Assembly: GCF_016722895.1 (NCBI RefSeq)
Contig: NZ_JAEQNA010000010.1
Location: 62,001 to 126,000, forward strand
From: Ramlibacter aurantiacus
Lineage (GTDB): Bacteria; Pseudomonadota; Gammaproteobacteria; Burkholderiales; Burkholderiaceae_C
Reading direction: 5' to 3'
DNA: 64,000 nt
This document shows positions 54,064 to 62,852 of this stretch, in pieces (positions within the stretch are counted from its first letter, which is position 1; every line of letters starts with the position of its first letter). The notes beneath the pieces were generated by a model. The model ran no database searches. It was not told the DNA's origin and saw nothing but the letters and a program-made list of their open reading frames with translations. The position numbers and the translations under genes were made by a program.

Positions 54064-55419
54064 TCAGACCTGCGTGACCATCTTGGTCACGAGATAGCCA
54101 TCGAAGGTCTCGCTGCCGCCCTCGCTGCCGATGCCGCTGTCCTTCACACCGCCGAAAGGCAACTCGGCCGGGGCCATGCCGAAGTGGTTGATGTTGACCA
54201 TGCCCGCCTCCAGCCCGTCGGACACCGCCGCCGCAGTCTTGAGCGACTCGGTGAACACGTAGGACGCGAGGCCGAAAGGCAGGCTGTTGGCCCGGCGCAG
54301 GACTTCGTCCACGTCCCTGAAGCGCACCACCGGCGCCACCGGGCCGAAGGGCTCCTCGCGCATGACCTGCGCCTCGTCCGGCAGGTCGACCAGCACGGTC
54401 GGCGCGAAGAAGTGGCCGGGACCGGCCAGGGTGTCGCCACCGGCGAGCACGCGGCCACCGCGCTGGCGCGCATCGGCCACCAGATCCCGCATGCTGGCCA
54501 CGCGCCGCTCGTGGACCAGCGGTCCCATCTGCACGCCGGCCTGCAGACCGTTGCCCACCCGCGTGGCGGCCAGCACCTCGGTGAAGCGGTCGATGAAGCG
54601 CGCCAGCATCTCGGCCGCGCGCTCGACGTCGGCGTCGTCGAACACCAGCACGGGTGAGTGGCCGCCCAGCTCCAGCGTCATGCGCTTCATGTGCGCGCCG
54701 GCCATGGCCGCCAGCTGCTTGCCCACCGGCACCGAGCCGGTGAAGGACACCTTGCGCACGATGGGCGATTCGATCAGGTGGCGCGACACCTCGGGCGGCA
54801 CGCCCCAGACCACGTTGAGCACCCCCGGCGGCAGGCCGGCCTCGTGGAACAGGCGCGCCAGGTGGACCACGCCGCTGGGCGACTCCTCGGGGCCCTTGAT
54901 GATCACCGTGCAGCCGGCGCCGACCGCGGCGGCGATCTTGCGGATGGCCTGGTTGAAGGGGAAGTTCCAGGGGCTGAAGGCGGCGCAAACGCCCACGGGT
55001 TCGCGCAGCACCAGCTGGCGCACCTCGGGCCTGCGCGGAGGCACCACGCGGCCGTAGATGCGGCGGCACTCCTCGGCGTGCCACTCGGCCTGCTCGGCGC
55101 TGCCCGCCACCTCCTGCACCGCCTCGGCCAGCGGCTTGCCGTTGTCCAGGGTGATGTCGCGGCCGATGGCCTCGGCCCGCTCGCGCGCCAGCGCGGCCAC
55201 CTGGCGCAGCACGGCGGAGCGCTCCAGTGGCGAGCTGCGGCGCCAGCCGGCGAAGGCGCGCTGCGCCGCCGCCAGTGCCCGGTCCAGGTCGGCCGCCGTG
55301 GCCAGCGGAAGCCGGCCCAGCAGGTCGAAGGTGGCCGGGTTGTGGACGGCGCGGCTGGTGCGGCTGGCGTCGCTGCCGATGAACTCGCCGTCGATGTAGA
55401 GGCTCAGGTCGGTGTACAT
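54064..55419 (-). CDS. aldehyde dehydrogenase-family protein lacking the catalytic cysteine segment
   Basis: A 451-residue ALDH-superfamily protein. Asn152 (FSPWNFPFN), Lys175 (VIIKGPEES), the SFTGSVPVG loop and Glu250 (TLELGGHSP) are in place, as are the late [11 protein letters not shown] and [13 protein letters not shown] blocks. The nucleophilic Cys, expected about 34 residues after Glu250 in a G-Q-x-C context, is missing: MLARF joins directly to [16 protein letters not shown], a gap of roughly 22-25 residues that also explains the short length. The only cysteines are 118, 145 and 170. The repeated CGCTTC codons at the junction suggest an in-frame deletion. Oxidation by the usual mechanism should be impossible. 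Confidence 0.85.
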   Translation of the reverse strand: MYTDLSLYIDGEFIGSDASRTSRAVHNPATFDLLGRLPLATAADLDRALAAAQRAFAGWRRSSPLERSAVLRQVAALARERAEAIGRDITLDNGKPLAEAVQEVAGSAEQAEWHAEECRRIYGRVVPPRRPEVRQLVLREPVGVCAAFSPWNFPFNQAIRKIAAAVGAGCTVIIKGPEESPSGVVHLARLFHEAGLPPGVLNVVWGVPPEVSRHLIESPIVRKVSFTGSVPVGKQLAAMAGAHMKRMTLELGGHSPVLVFDDADVERAAEMLARFIDRFTEVLAATRVGNGLQAGVQMGPLVHERRVASMRDLVADARQRGGRVLAGGDTLAGPGHFFAPTVLVDLPDEAQVMREEPFGPVAPVVRFRDVDEVLRRANSLPFGLASYVFTESLKTAAAVSDGLEAGMVNINHFGMAPAELPFGGVKDSGIGSEGGSETFDGYLVTKMVTQV

Positions 55420-57074
55420 GCGGGGTCTTTCAGGGGCTGCGTGACGGCTTCGGGCACAGCGGTGGCCGCAGGCGGGGCGAAGGCGTGGCAGAACGCTTCG
55501 ATGCACAGGGGCAGCTCGTCGGCCGTGCCCAGGGCCGCGACATAGCGGTCCGGGCGCAGCAGCACCCAGTCGGCCCCGGCGCGCTGGAACCAGAAGTGCA
55601 GCGCGTTCTCGTAGTCCTCGATCAGCCGCACGTCGGGCGGCGGCGCAGCCTTCAGGCGCATCGATTGCACGCTGCGGCCGCGGGTGGCGGTCACCACTTG
55701 CGCGTCCAGCGCGGCGAGCCGCTGCCGCAGGGCGGGTGGACCGCCCGACACCAGCTCGCGCTGCCAGGTGAGCAGGGCGAAGCCCGGGCCCAGCACGTCG
55801 TCGAGCCGCAGCACCCGGCCGTCCTCGCATTCGACCCGGGGCTGGATGAACATGCGGCCCACGCGGTCGGCGCGCGGTCCCGACGCATTCAGCACCACAC
55901 CCTCGGTGAAGCGCGGCATGGGCTTGAATTTCATCTGCAGGACATAGTCCCGCAGCGCCGGCACGTGGCGCAACGCCAGCAGCAGGCGGTCACGCAGCCA
56001 GGCCGTGGCCGGCTGGGTGATGGAGAGCACCGCGCCGAACAGGTCGGCCAGTTCGATCATGGCCTTGGCATGGGTGTGGCGCTCCAGCTGGTAGCTCTCC
56101 AGCACGCGGGCGTCGAGACGGCCGTCGAGGATCCAGGCCACCTTCCAGGCCAGGTTGAAGGCATCGCGCAGGCCGGCATTCAGCCCCTGGCCGATCCAGG
56201 GCGGCGTGATGTGCGCGGCGTCGCCGGCCAGGCAGACGCGGTGCGAGACGAAGCGGCGGGCCACGCGCGAGTTGTGGGTGTAGACGCGGGCACGGATCAC
56301 GTTCAGCGCCGACGGGTCGGGCACGTGCCGCGACAACAGCTCGCGCACCTTGTCGGGCTGGAGCATCTGCTCGCCGTCCTCGCCGGGGTACAGCATGAAT
56401 TCCCAGCGGCGCAGGCCATAGGGCAGCCGCAGGCAGACATAGGGCCGGTGCGGGTCGCAGTGCAGCGCGGTGTAGGGCGCGTCCAGCGGGTCGTTGTCGC
56501 ACTCGATCACCACCCACTTGCGCGGATGCGTCTTGCCGTCGTAGGGCACTTGCAGCAGGTCGCGCACGGTGCTGCGGCCGCCATCGGCCGCCAGCAGGTA
56601 CTTCGCGCGCACCAGCTGGGTGTCACCGTCGTCCAGCCGCAGCACGGCGTCCACGCCATGGTCGTCCTGCCGCAATCCCACCAGCTCCTGGCCGAGGCGC
56701 AGTTCGACGTGCTCGAAGCGCTGCAGCCCCTGCCGCAGCACGCGCTCGCCCAGCGGCTGCGAAAACAGGTTGCGGCGGAACCAGCCGAACTCCTGCGTGC
56801 TGGGCAGGATCTCGGCGAAGCACTCGCCCGTGGCCGAGACCATGCGCATCGGCACGTTCTGGATCATGTCGCGCAGCATCGCGTCGGCCAGGCCCGCGGC
56901 CTGGAAGGTGCGCATGGCCTCGTCGTCCAGGCCCACGGCGCGCGGGTAGTCCAGGATCTGCGGGCTGCGATCGACGACCAGCGTGCGCACGCCGTAGACC
57001 CCCAGCAGGTTGGCAATCGTGGCCCCCACGGGCCCGGCGCCCACCACCAGCACCGGAACTTCGAGCATGGCCAT
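55404..57074 (-). CDS. FAD-dependent aromatic hydroxylase, MhpA-like
   Basis: A 556-residue group A flavin monooxygenase with [18 protein letters not shown] at the N-terminus, [40 protein letters not shown] and [34 protein letters not shown], the pattern of 3-(3-hydroxyphenyl)propionate hydroxylase MhpA (554 residues in E. coli), including its C-terminal thioredoxin-like region. It overlaps the aldehyde dehydrogenase gene by 16 bases. It should ortho-hydroxylate a phenolic acid, but no ring-cleavage dioxygenase is present in this operon, so the ring fate is unclear. Confidence 0.88.
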   Translation of the reverse strand: MAMLEVPVLVVGAGPVGATIANLLGVYGVRTLVVDRSPQILDYPRAVGLDDEAMRTFQAAGLADAMLRDMIQNVPMRMVSATGECFAEILPSTQEFGWFRRNLFSQPLGERVLRQGLQRFEHVELRLGQELVGLRQDDHGVDAVLRLDDGDTQLVRAKYLLAADGGRSTVRDLLQVPYDGKTHPRKWVVIECDNDPLDAPYTALHCDPHRPYVCLRLPYGLRRWEFMLYPGEDGEQMLQPDKVRELLSRHVPDPSALNVIRARVYTHNSRVARRFVSHRVCLAGDAAHITPPWIGQGLNAGLRDAFNLAWKVAWILDGRLDARVLESYQLERHTHAKAMIELADLFGAVLSITQPATAWLRDRLLLALRHVPALRDYVLQMKFKPMPRFTEGVVLNASGPRADRVGRMFIQPRVECEDGRVLRLDDVLGPGFALLTWQRELVSGGPPALRQRLAALDAQVVTATRGRSVQSMRLKAAPPPDVRLIEDYENALHFWFQRAGADWVLLRPDRYVAALGTADELPLCIEAFCHAFAPPAATAVPEAVTQPLKDPACTPT

Positions 57075-57085
57075 GGCGGGTCCGC

Positions 57086-57382
57086 TCAGGCCGCGGATAG
57101 CAGCCGGTTCTCCTGGCGCAGCACCAGGTGGCGCGTGCCACGACGGAACTCGGCGAACTCGGCGTCGGCCATCAGGGCGCGGCGGCGCCGGTCGCGTTCG
57201 TCGTGCGAGTCGAAGCCCCACAGGAAGACCAGCTGGTTCAGCTCGCCGACCTCGCTCTGGTACAGCCCGAGCAGGCGGCCCAGGATTTCGGACTGCAGCT
57301 GGCGCGGGCGGCCGTTGTAGGCCTTGAGGTAGTCGGCGGCGCCCCCGGGGCCGAAGCTGTAGGTGCGCATTTCAACGAGCAT
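57086..57382 (-). CDS. NIPSNAP-family protein
   Basis: A 98-residue ferredoxin-like-fold protein of the NIPSNAP group (MLVEMRTYSFGPGG, GLYQSEVGELNQLVFLWGFDSHDERDRRR). Small NIPSNAP proteins accompany many aromatic-catabolic operons in Burkholderiales; their role is not established. A strong GGAGGA lies before the ATG. The start overlaps the end of the upstream hydrolase gene by 11 bases, so it is co-translated with it. Confidence 0.82.
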   Translation of the reverse strand: MLVEMRTYSFGPGGAADYLKAYNGRPRQLQSEILGRLLGLYQSEVGELNQLVFLWGFDSHDERDRRRRALMADAEFAEFRRGTRHLVLRQENRLLSAA

Positions 57383-58238
57383 GCGGGTCCTCCGTTTCCT
57401 GCAGGAATGAGCGCACGGCGGCGCAGAAGTCCGCCGGGTTGTCGTCGTGCACGTAATGGCCGGCGCCGGCGATCCGCGCCAAGCGAAGGCGCGGGTTCAG
57501 CGCGCCCATGCGCTCGACGATGGCCGGCTGCATGTAGTCCGAGCGATCGCCGAACACCAGCAGCGCGGGACAGTCCAGCCCGGCCACCAGCGGCTGCAGG
57601 TCGATCACCTTGGCCGGGTCGGGCGCCAGCCGGGTGGCGGCGATGCCGGCGTGGTCGTAGCGCCAGGTGAAGCCGCCGTCCGGAGCCGGCTTGAGCATGG
57701 ACCGCAGCCGCTGCTCGCGTGCGGCTTCGGTCACCGTGGGGCGCAGCATCCGCATGAAGGCGGTGGCCTGCTCCCAGCTGTCGAACGAGGCCGGCGTGCT
57801 GCGCAGCTCGGCCTGGATGCGCCGCGCACCGGCCGAGTGTTCGAAGGCGCCGGGGCCGGCCTCCTCGATGACCAGCCGGCCCACGCGCGCGGGATGCCGC
57901 GCCGCGTACACGATGGCGTTGATGCCGCCCATGGAGTGGCCCAGCAAGTCGAATCGATCGAGCCCCAGCTGCGCCACGACGGCTTCGAGGTCGCCGACGT
58001 AGGCGGGCGTGTCGTAGCGGCGCCGCGGGTCCCAGTCGCTGCGGCCGCGTCCGCGCTGGTCGTAGGCGATCACGCGGTAGCCCGGCTGCAGGGCGGCGGC
58101 GATGCCCGCGAAGGTTTCGGCATAGCCGCGGATGCCGTGCAGCATGACGATGGGCTGCGCGGCCGCATCGCCCCACTCGGTGACGTGCAGGCGCAGGTCG
58201 TCGACCGGCAGGAAGTAGTCGCGGCGAAGGTCGGTCAC
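57372..58238 (-). CDS. alpha/beta hydrolase, C-C bond or lactone hydrolase-like
   Basis: A 288-residue hydrolase with PIVMLHGIRGYAETFAGIA, YDQRGRGRSDWDP, nucleophile elbow GHSMGGINAIVYA (Ser near 100), acid in FGDRSDYMQP and GAGHYVHDDNP (His). The GTG start at 58238 overlaps the AA_synth stop by four bases. It is distinct from the other operon hydrolase at 53.2 kb, so the pathway has at least two hydrolytic steps or substrates. Confidence 0.85.
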   Translation of the reverse strand: MTDLRRDYFLPVDDLRLHVTEWGDAAAQPIVMLHGIRGYAETFAGIAAALQPGYRVIAYDQRGRGRSDWDPRRRYDTPAYVGDLEAVVAQLGLDRFDLLGHSMGGINAIVYAARHPARVGRLVIEEAGPGAFEHSAGARRIQAELRSTPASFDSWEQATAFMRMLRPTVTEAAREQRLRSMLKPAPDGGFTWRYDHAGIAATRLAPDPAKVIDLQPLVAGLDCPALLVFGDRSDYMQPAIVERMGALNPRLRLARIAGAGHYVHDDNPADFCAAVRSFLQETEDPHAR

Positions 58239-58837
58239 ACCAGGCCGTCCTGGCCTTTGATTTCCGAGGCGCGCAAGCCGCCGAGGCGCGCATGCAATCG
58301 CCCACGCGTGGCGAAGGCCCAGATGACCAGCAGCTCGTCGCGGTTGGGCGCATCGTTGAAGGTGGCGGTGACGGTGTCGTAGTGCGAGCGCACATACAGC
58401 GCGTCCTTGTGCGCCAACGGGATGTCGATGGGCGTGCCCGGTCCGCCGCGCTTGCCGGTGGAGGGCACCCACGACTTGCCGCCACCCACGGCTTCGCGCA
58501 CCGGGTTGGCCGCGGGGTTGGTGAGCAAGGCGTTGCCGTGTTCGTACTCGCCGTCGACGCCCACCAGGCAGGCCTTGCCGTAGCTGTGGATCGCGGCGCC
58601 GGCCGCGGCCTCGCGGATGCGCCGGCCGAACTCGGCGCCCAGGGCGGGCGAGGGCTCGATGAAGCCCGAGAGGTCGGGCTCGAAGCGGCCGGCATACGGG
58701 TTGTGCACCGCGGCGGCGATGACGATCTTTCGCACCGGCTCGCCATCGGCCGCCACGCCCGACTCGTTGGCCAGCGTGTCCTCGACCTGCAGGTACCACT
58801 TGCGGATATGGAAAGGGCCGAAGTTGGGTGTCTTCAT
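58235..58837 (-). CDS. amino acid synthesis family (AA_synth, DUF1185) protein
   Basis: A 200-residue protein of the AA_synth family (blocks IVIAAAVHNPYAGRFEPDLS, IHSYGKACLVGVDGEYEHGNALL and GTPIDIPLAHKDALYVRSHYDTVTA). Despite the name, the biochemical role is uncharacterised; members recur in Burkholderiales and Rhizobiales catabolic clusters. Start 58837 (MKTPNFG) is preferred over an ATG five codons upstream. It lies between the VOC protein and a hydrolase, with a four-base overlap with the latter. Confidence 0.82.
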   Translation of the reverse strand: MKTPNFGPFHIRKWYLQVEDTLANESGVAADGEPVRKIVIAAAVHNPYAGRFEPDLSGFIEPSPALGAEFGRRIREAAAGAAIHSYGKACLVGVDGEYEHGNALLTNPAANPVREAVGGGKSWVPSTGKRGGPGTPIDIPLAHKDALYVRSHYDTVTATFNDAPNRDELLVIWAFATRGRLHARLGGLRASEIKGQDGLV

Positions 58838-58848
58838 GGGGCGGCCTT

Positions 58849-59316
58849 TCAAAGAGGCTTCAGGTCGTAGGGGTCGCTGGGGGCGTCGTACTCGTGCAGC
58901 AGGCGCTTGCCCTCTTCGTCGTCGTGCACGGTCTCGCAGAAGAACTCGAAGCGGTGGCCGTCGGGGTCGGTGAAGTAAAGGCCCAGGCCGACCTTGTGGT
59001 CGGTGGTCTTGACCACGGGCACCTTCCGGCGCAGCAACATGCCGTACAGGCGCCGCAACTCGTCCTCGTCGCCCTCGATCTCCAGGCCGTAGTGCTGCAT
59101 GTTGACCGGGCCACGCGGGTCGGTGCCGGCAGGGGCCGGCTCGGCGCGGATCAGGGCGATGTCGTGGTGCTTCTGCCCGAACGACAGGAAGACCCAGTGC
59201 GGCCCCGTGGCGGTGACCTGCATGCCCAGCACGTCCTCGTACCAGGGGGCCGAGGCGAAGGGGTCCTTCACGAACAGCGCGATATGGGTGCGGCGGATGC
59301 GCGGGCGGGTTTCCAT
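58849..59316 (-). CDS. VOC-family metalloenzyme (glyoxalase/dioxygenase fold)
   Basis: A 155-residue vicinal-oxygen-chelate protein. RRTHIALFVKDPFASAPWYEDVLGM supplies the first metal histidine, HYGLEIEGDEDEL the second, and DPDGHRFEFFCE the glutamate. VOC members include extradiol dioxygenases, epimerases and glyoxalases. As the operon lacks a LigB-type or obvious extradiol enzyme, this could be a metal-dependent step on a 1,2-diol or ring compound. Reaction not determinable from sequence. Confidence 0.85.
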   Translation of the reverse strand: METRPRIRRTHIALFVKDPFASAPWYEDVLGMQVTATGPHWVFLSFGQKHHDIALIRAEPAPAGTDPRGPVNMQHYGLEIEGDEDELRRLYGMLLRRKVPVVKTTDHKVGLGLYFTDPDGHRFEFFCETVHDDEEGKRLLHEYDAPSDPYDLKPL

Positions 59317-59323
59317 GGGCGCC

Positions 59324-60361
59324 TCAGTCGATGGATTGGGGATGCGCCGTGACGGGCGCGGAGAACGGCGTCCAGGCGACGGCGGTGATTTCGCTGAAGT
59401 CGCGCCACTCCTTGAACCAGCTGCGGCCGCCGTCCGTGGATCGGAACAGGTGGCCGTACTTGGTGCCGGCGAACAGCAGCGCCGGATCGGACGCATGCGC
59501 CCCGAAGGCCCAGAAGGTGGAGTTGGGCGCGGTGTGCAGCACGCTCGGAGTCCAGGTGGCACCGCGGTCGGTGGAGCGGTAGATGCGGCTGCGCGTGCCG
59601 GGCGTGCCGTCGCCGATCGCGATGAGCAGCGTGTCGGCGTCGCCCGGCAGCGGCTGCACCGTGCGGGTGTAGTACATGCCGTCGAAGCGCGCGCGCGAGG
59701 GCACTCCCGACCAGGTGCGCCCATCGTCGACGCTGGTGTGGACGCTGTTGACGGTGAGCACGAGCTGGCACTTGCCGCCGCCCGGCCCGGCGGGCAGCAC
59801 GGCGATGGCATGGATGTCGCTGCTGCCGATGCCACTGCCTTCGGTGTCCACGCGCTCCCAGCTTTCGCCGCGGTCGCGGCTGCGCCAGGCGCCACCCTCC
59901 TCCACCCCGAACCAGACATCGCGGCCGTTGTCCGGGTCGATGCAGATGGACAGGATGCGCGGCCGGTTCACGCCGCGGCAGAACTCGGGCAACTCCACGC
60001 CCAGGCGTCGCCAGGTGTTGCCACCGTCGGCCGAATGGAACATGGCCGCGCGCTGCGGCGCGCCGGTGCCGGCGAAGACATGGCGCGGGTCGGACGGATC
60101 GATGGCCAGCGCCCAGACGGTCATGTCGTTGGCCGGCGACTCCAGCCGGCCGAAGTGCGCGCCGCCGTCGGTGCTCAGGCAGATGCCGCAGTCGGCCCCG
60201 GCGAACACGCGCGTGGGGTCGCGCGGATCGACCGCCAGGCTGCGGACCACGCCGTCGAATTCGATCGCTTCCTTCAGGCCCAGGCGGTGCCAGCTGGCGC
60301 CGTCGTCGGCGCTGCGCAGAATGCCTTGGCCGGCGGTGGCGACGAGTAGGGTTCCCTGCAT
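59324..60361 (-). CDS. BNR/Asp-box seven-bladed propeller protein
   Basis: A 345-residue protein with seven Asp-box-type motifs: SADDGASWHRL, STDGGAHF, SADGGNTWRRL, SRDRGESWERV, SVDDGRTWSGV, STDRGATWTPS and STDGGRSWFKEW. This predicts a seven-bladed beta-propeller. No sialidase active-site arginine triad or signal peptide is evident, so it is not a typical sialidase. Such proteins recur in catabolic operons with ThDP, SDR and AA_synth genes; they may be lactonases or binding scaffolds. A GTG at 60379 overlapping the SDR stop is an alternative start. Confidence 0.82.
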   Translation of the reverse strand: MQGTLLVATAGQGILRSADDGASWHRLGLKEAIEFDGVVRSLAVDPRDPTRVFAGADCGICLSTDGGAHFGRLESPANDMTVWALAIDPSDPRHVFAGTGAPQRAAMFHSADGGNTWRRLGVELPEFCRGVNRPRILSICIDPDNGRDVWFGVEEGGAWRSRDRGESWERVDTEGSGIGSSDIHAIAVLPAGPGGGKCQLVLTVNSVHTSVDDGRTWSGVPSRARFDGMYYTRTVQPLPGDADTLLIAIGDGTPGTRSRIYRSTDRGATWTPSVLHTAPNSTFWAFGAHASDPALLFAGTKYGHLFRSTDGGRSWFKEWRDFSEITAVAWTPFSAPVTAHPQSID

Positions 60362-60375
60362 GGCGTGCCCCCGGC

Positions 60376-61170
60376 TCACAGGAAGATGCCGCGGGTGATG
60401 CCGCCGTCCACGCCGATGGATTCGCCGGTGATGGCGGCGGCCCGGTCGGAGGCGAGGAACAGCGCCACGTCGGCGATCTCGGCCGGCTGCAGCACGCGCC
60501 GTATCGGCGTGGCCCGGGCGTAGTTGGCCTCGACCTCCTGCACGCTCAGGCCCTGCAGCCTGGCCTCTTTCTCGTACAGCTCGCGGATGTGCGGGGTCTC
60601 GACCACGCCGGGATGGATCACGTTGACGGTGATGCCGTGCGGGCCGAGCTGGTCGGACAGCACCTTGGTCATGTGGCAGATGGCGACGTTGCGCAGGCCC
60701 GAGAGCTGCTTGCTGCCACGGCCGGTGAGGCCGCCGATGTTGATGATGCGACCCCAGCCGTTGCGCTTCATGGCTGCGGCGGCGGCCTTGGCGCAGCGCA
60801 TGTAGCCCACGACCTTGATGTCGATGTCCTGCAGCAGGCCCTCGGGGTCGGCCTCTTCGATGGCGCTGCGCACCAGGCCGCCCGGATGGGCCGCGCCGTT
60901 GACCAGGATGTCGATGCGGCCGAATCGCTCTTCGACCTCGCGCATCATGGCCTCGACCTGCTCGGTGCTGGCCACGTCTGCGGGCGCGGCGAACACGGGC
61001 GTGCCGCTGGCCTCGCTGATCTCGGCGGCGGCGCGCTCCAGCGTGGCCCGGCTGCGCGCGACGATGGCCACGCGCACGCCCTCGGCGGCCAGCGCTTCGG
61101 TGATGGCGCGGCCGATGCCCAGGCTGCCGCCGGTGACCACCGCGACCTTGCCCTCGAGTCTGAGGTCCAT
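60376..61170 (-). CDS. SDR-family protein with non-canonical active site
   Basis: A 264-residue short-chain dehydrogenase fold with the cofactor loop TGGSLGIG (13-20), ILVNGAAHPGG and C-terminal VDGGITRG. The classical Ser-Tyr-Lys triad is not seen: the Ser position reads NIGGLTG (Gly), and where YxxxK is expected the sequence is SGLRN (Ser157, Asn161) before VAICHMTKVLSDQLGPHG. This RNVA-type pattern recurs in a subgroup of SDR-like proteins. It may bind NAD(P) without classical chemistry, or use other residues. It follows the ThDP gene by 17 bases. Confidence 0.85.
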   Translation of the reverse strand: MDLRLEGKVAVVTGGSLGIGRAITEALAAEGVRVAIVARSRATLERAAAEISEASGTPVFAAPADVASTEQVEAMMREVEERFGRIDILVNGAAHPGGLVRSAIEEADPEGLLQDIDIKVVGYMRCAKAAAAAMKRNGWGRIINIGGLTGRGSKQLSGLRNVAICHMTKVLSDQLGPHGITVNVIHPGVVETPHIRELYEKEARLQGLSVQEVEANYARATPIRRVLQPAEIADVALFLASDRAAAITGESIGVDGGITRGIFL

Positions 61171-61187
61171 GGCTTGCTTCCTTCTTG

Positions 61188-62732
61188 TCAAAGAGACATT
61201 TCGATCAGGGCCGGCGCCCGCGTGGCGAGCGCCGCGCGCAGCTGCGCGTCGAGTTCGGCGGTGGTGGCGGCGCGGGTGGCGGCCACGCCGTAGCCGCGCG
61301 CCAGCGAGACCCAGTCGACGCGGGGTGCGTCCAGGCTGGTGAGCGCCTGCGCCCGCGGGCCGAGCTCGCCGCCGCGCCGCAGTTCGTTGCGCAGGATGGC
61401 GTACTGGTGGTTGGCCGCGATCAGCGCCACCACCGGCAGGCCCTCGTGCGCCAGCGTCCAGAGGGTCTGCACGGTGTACTGCGTGCTGCCGTCGGACAGC
61501 AGCGCGATGACCGGCCGGCCCGGGCAGGCCAGGGCCGCGCCCAGGGCCACGGGCAGGCCCTGCCCGATGGCGCCGCCGGTGTTGGTCAGCGTGGTGTGGC
61601 GGGCCGCGCCGGCCGAGGCGGCGTAGAAGGGATAGCCGCAGGTGCCGCCTTCGACCGAGACGATGGCGCCCTCGGGCAGCGCCGCGGCGACGGTGGCCGC
61701 GATGCGCGGCGGCGTGAGCGCGCCGGGCTCCACGGGCGGCAACGACAGGGCCGGCTCCAGGTAGGGCGGCGCTTCCATGCGGTCGGCCAGCTCCTCCAGG
61801 CGCGTGGCCGCGTCTTCGCCCGGTTCGCACACGCACAGCAGGCGGTCCGCCCCCACCAGTTCGCTGGGGTGCCCTTGGTAGCCGAAGTACGTGATGGGCG
61901 GCAGCGCGCCGACCCGCACGACCAGGTCGGCCGCATCGAGCGCCGCGCGGGCCGGCTCCGGAAAGTACGGCAGCCGGTCGAAGGCCGGCAGGCCACCGCC
62001 ACGTTCGGCCCGCGCCGGGAAGGTTTCGGCATAGGCCGTTCCGCCCGTGACCGACAGCAGCCGCGCGACCGCCCGCTGGCCGCGTGCGCTGAGCGCACCG
62101 TGCTCGCCGACGCCACCGAGCAGGAAGAGCGGCCTGCGGGACGCGCGCAAGGCGCGGTCCACGCCCGCCGGGTCCCAGGCCGAGGGCGGCGGCATGCCGG
62201 CCTCGGCCGTCGGGACGGGTGCGTCGGCCGGGGTGGATGCGGCCTGGTGGTCGGCGGGAAAGATCAGCGTCGCCACGCCGCCGCCCATCACGGCCTGGCG
62301 CACCGCCTCGCGGGCGGCGGGCGCGGCATCGGCAGGCCTGTCGATGCGGTGGACCCACGCCGACACCGGTCGCGCCAGCGAATCGATGTCGCTGGCCAGC
62401 GGCGCGTCGTACGGCAGGTGCCAGCTGGTGTGGTCGCCCACCACGTTCACCACCGGCGTGCGGGCGCGCCGCGCGTTGTGCAGGTTGGCGATGCCGTTGG
62501 CCAGCCCCGGCCCCAGGTGCAGCAGCGTGGCCGCCGGACGCCCGCTCATGCGCCCCCAGCCGTCGGCCGCGCCGGTGCACACGTTCTCCTGCATGCCCAG
62601 CACGAACCGCATGCCCGTGCCCTCCTCGGCCGCGCGAACCAGGTCCAGCTCGGTCGTTCCGGGGTTGGCGAAGCAGACCGCCACCCCCTGCGCATGCAGG
62701 GCGTCGAGCAGGGCGTGGGCTCCAGTGGTCAT
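61188..62732 (-). CDS. thiamine-diphosphate-dependent enzyme (acetolactate synthase/benzoylformate decarboxylase superfamily)
   Basis: A 514-residue ThDP enzyme that heads the ten-gene operon. The catalytic Glu is in LGMQENVCTGAADGWGRMSG; the ThDP/Mg motif is LLSDGSTQYTVQTLW with IAANHQYAILR after it. It is only distantly similar to the 47.5-kb ThDP protein. With an aldehyde dehydrogenase-like protein in the same operon, decarboxylation of an aryl or alkyl 2-oxo acid is a reasonable guess. AAGGAA lies before the ATG at 62732, and a shared operator overlaps its promoter. Confidence 0.9.
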   Translation of the reverse strand: MTTGAHALLDALHAQGVAVCFANPGTTELDLVRAAEEGTGMRFVLGMQENVCTGAADGWGRMSGRPAATLLHLGPGLANGIANLHNARRARTPVVNVVGDHTSWHLPYDAPLASDIDSLARPVSAWVHRIDRPADAAPAAREAVRQAVMGGGVATLIFPADHQAASTPADAPVPTAEAGMPPPSAWDPAGVDRALRASRRPLFLLGGVGEHGALSARGQRAVARLLSVTGGTAYAETFPARAERGGGLPAFDRLPYFPEPARAALDAADLVVRVGALPPITYFGYQGHPSELVGADRLLCVCEPGEDAATRLEELADRMEAPPYLEPALSLPPVEPGALTPPRIAATVAAALPEGAIVSVEGGTCGYPFYAASAGAARHTTLTNTGGAIGQGLPVALGAALACPGRPVIALLSDGSTQYTVQTLWTLAHEGLPVVALIAANHQYAILRNELRRGGELGPRAQALTSLDAPRVDWVSLARGYGVAATRAATTAELDAQLRAALATRAPALIEMSL

Positions 62733-62750
62733 GGGCAATTCCTTTGATGG

Positions 62751-62780
62751 CCACTTTATCAATTTTTGAGAATCTGGCAA
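62751..62780 (-). promoter_or_regulatory. operon promoter with candidate IclR-type operator, copy 2
   Basis: Read leftwards, TTGCCA (62780-62775) and TAAAGT (62758-62753) are spaced by 16 bases and form a good sigma-70 promoter for the ten-gene operon. The 23-bp operator (62773-62751) reads ATTCTC, AAAAATTGAT, AAAGTGG and covers the spacer and -10. It matches the site at 47416-47438 at 18 of 23 positions. A protein bound here would occlude RNA polymerase, as expected of a repressor. Confidence 0.6.
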
Positions 62781-62852
62781 CTGATTAAAAAGATTGCTTG
62801 AGTAGCACTGCAGAGCTAAATTTGGCCATTCAGTAAATCGAAAGGAATTGTC

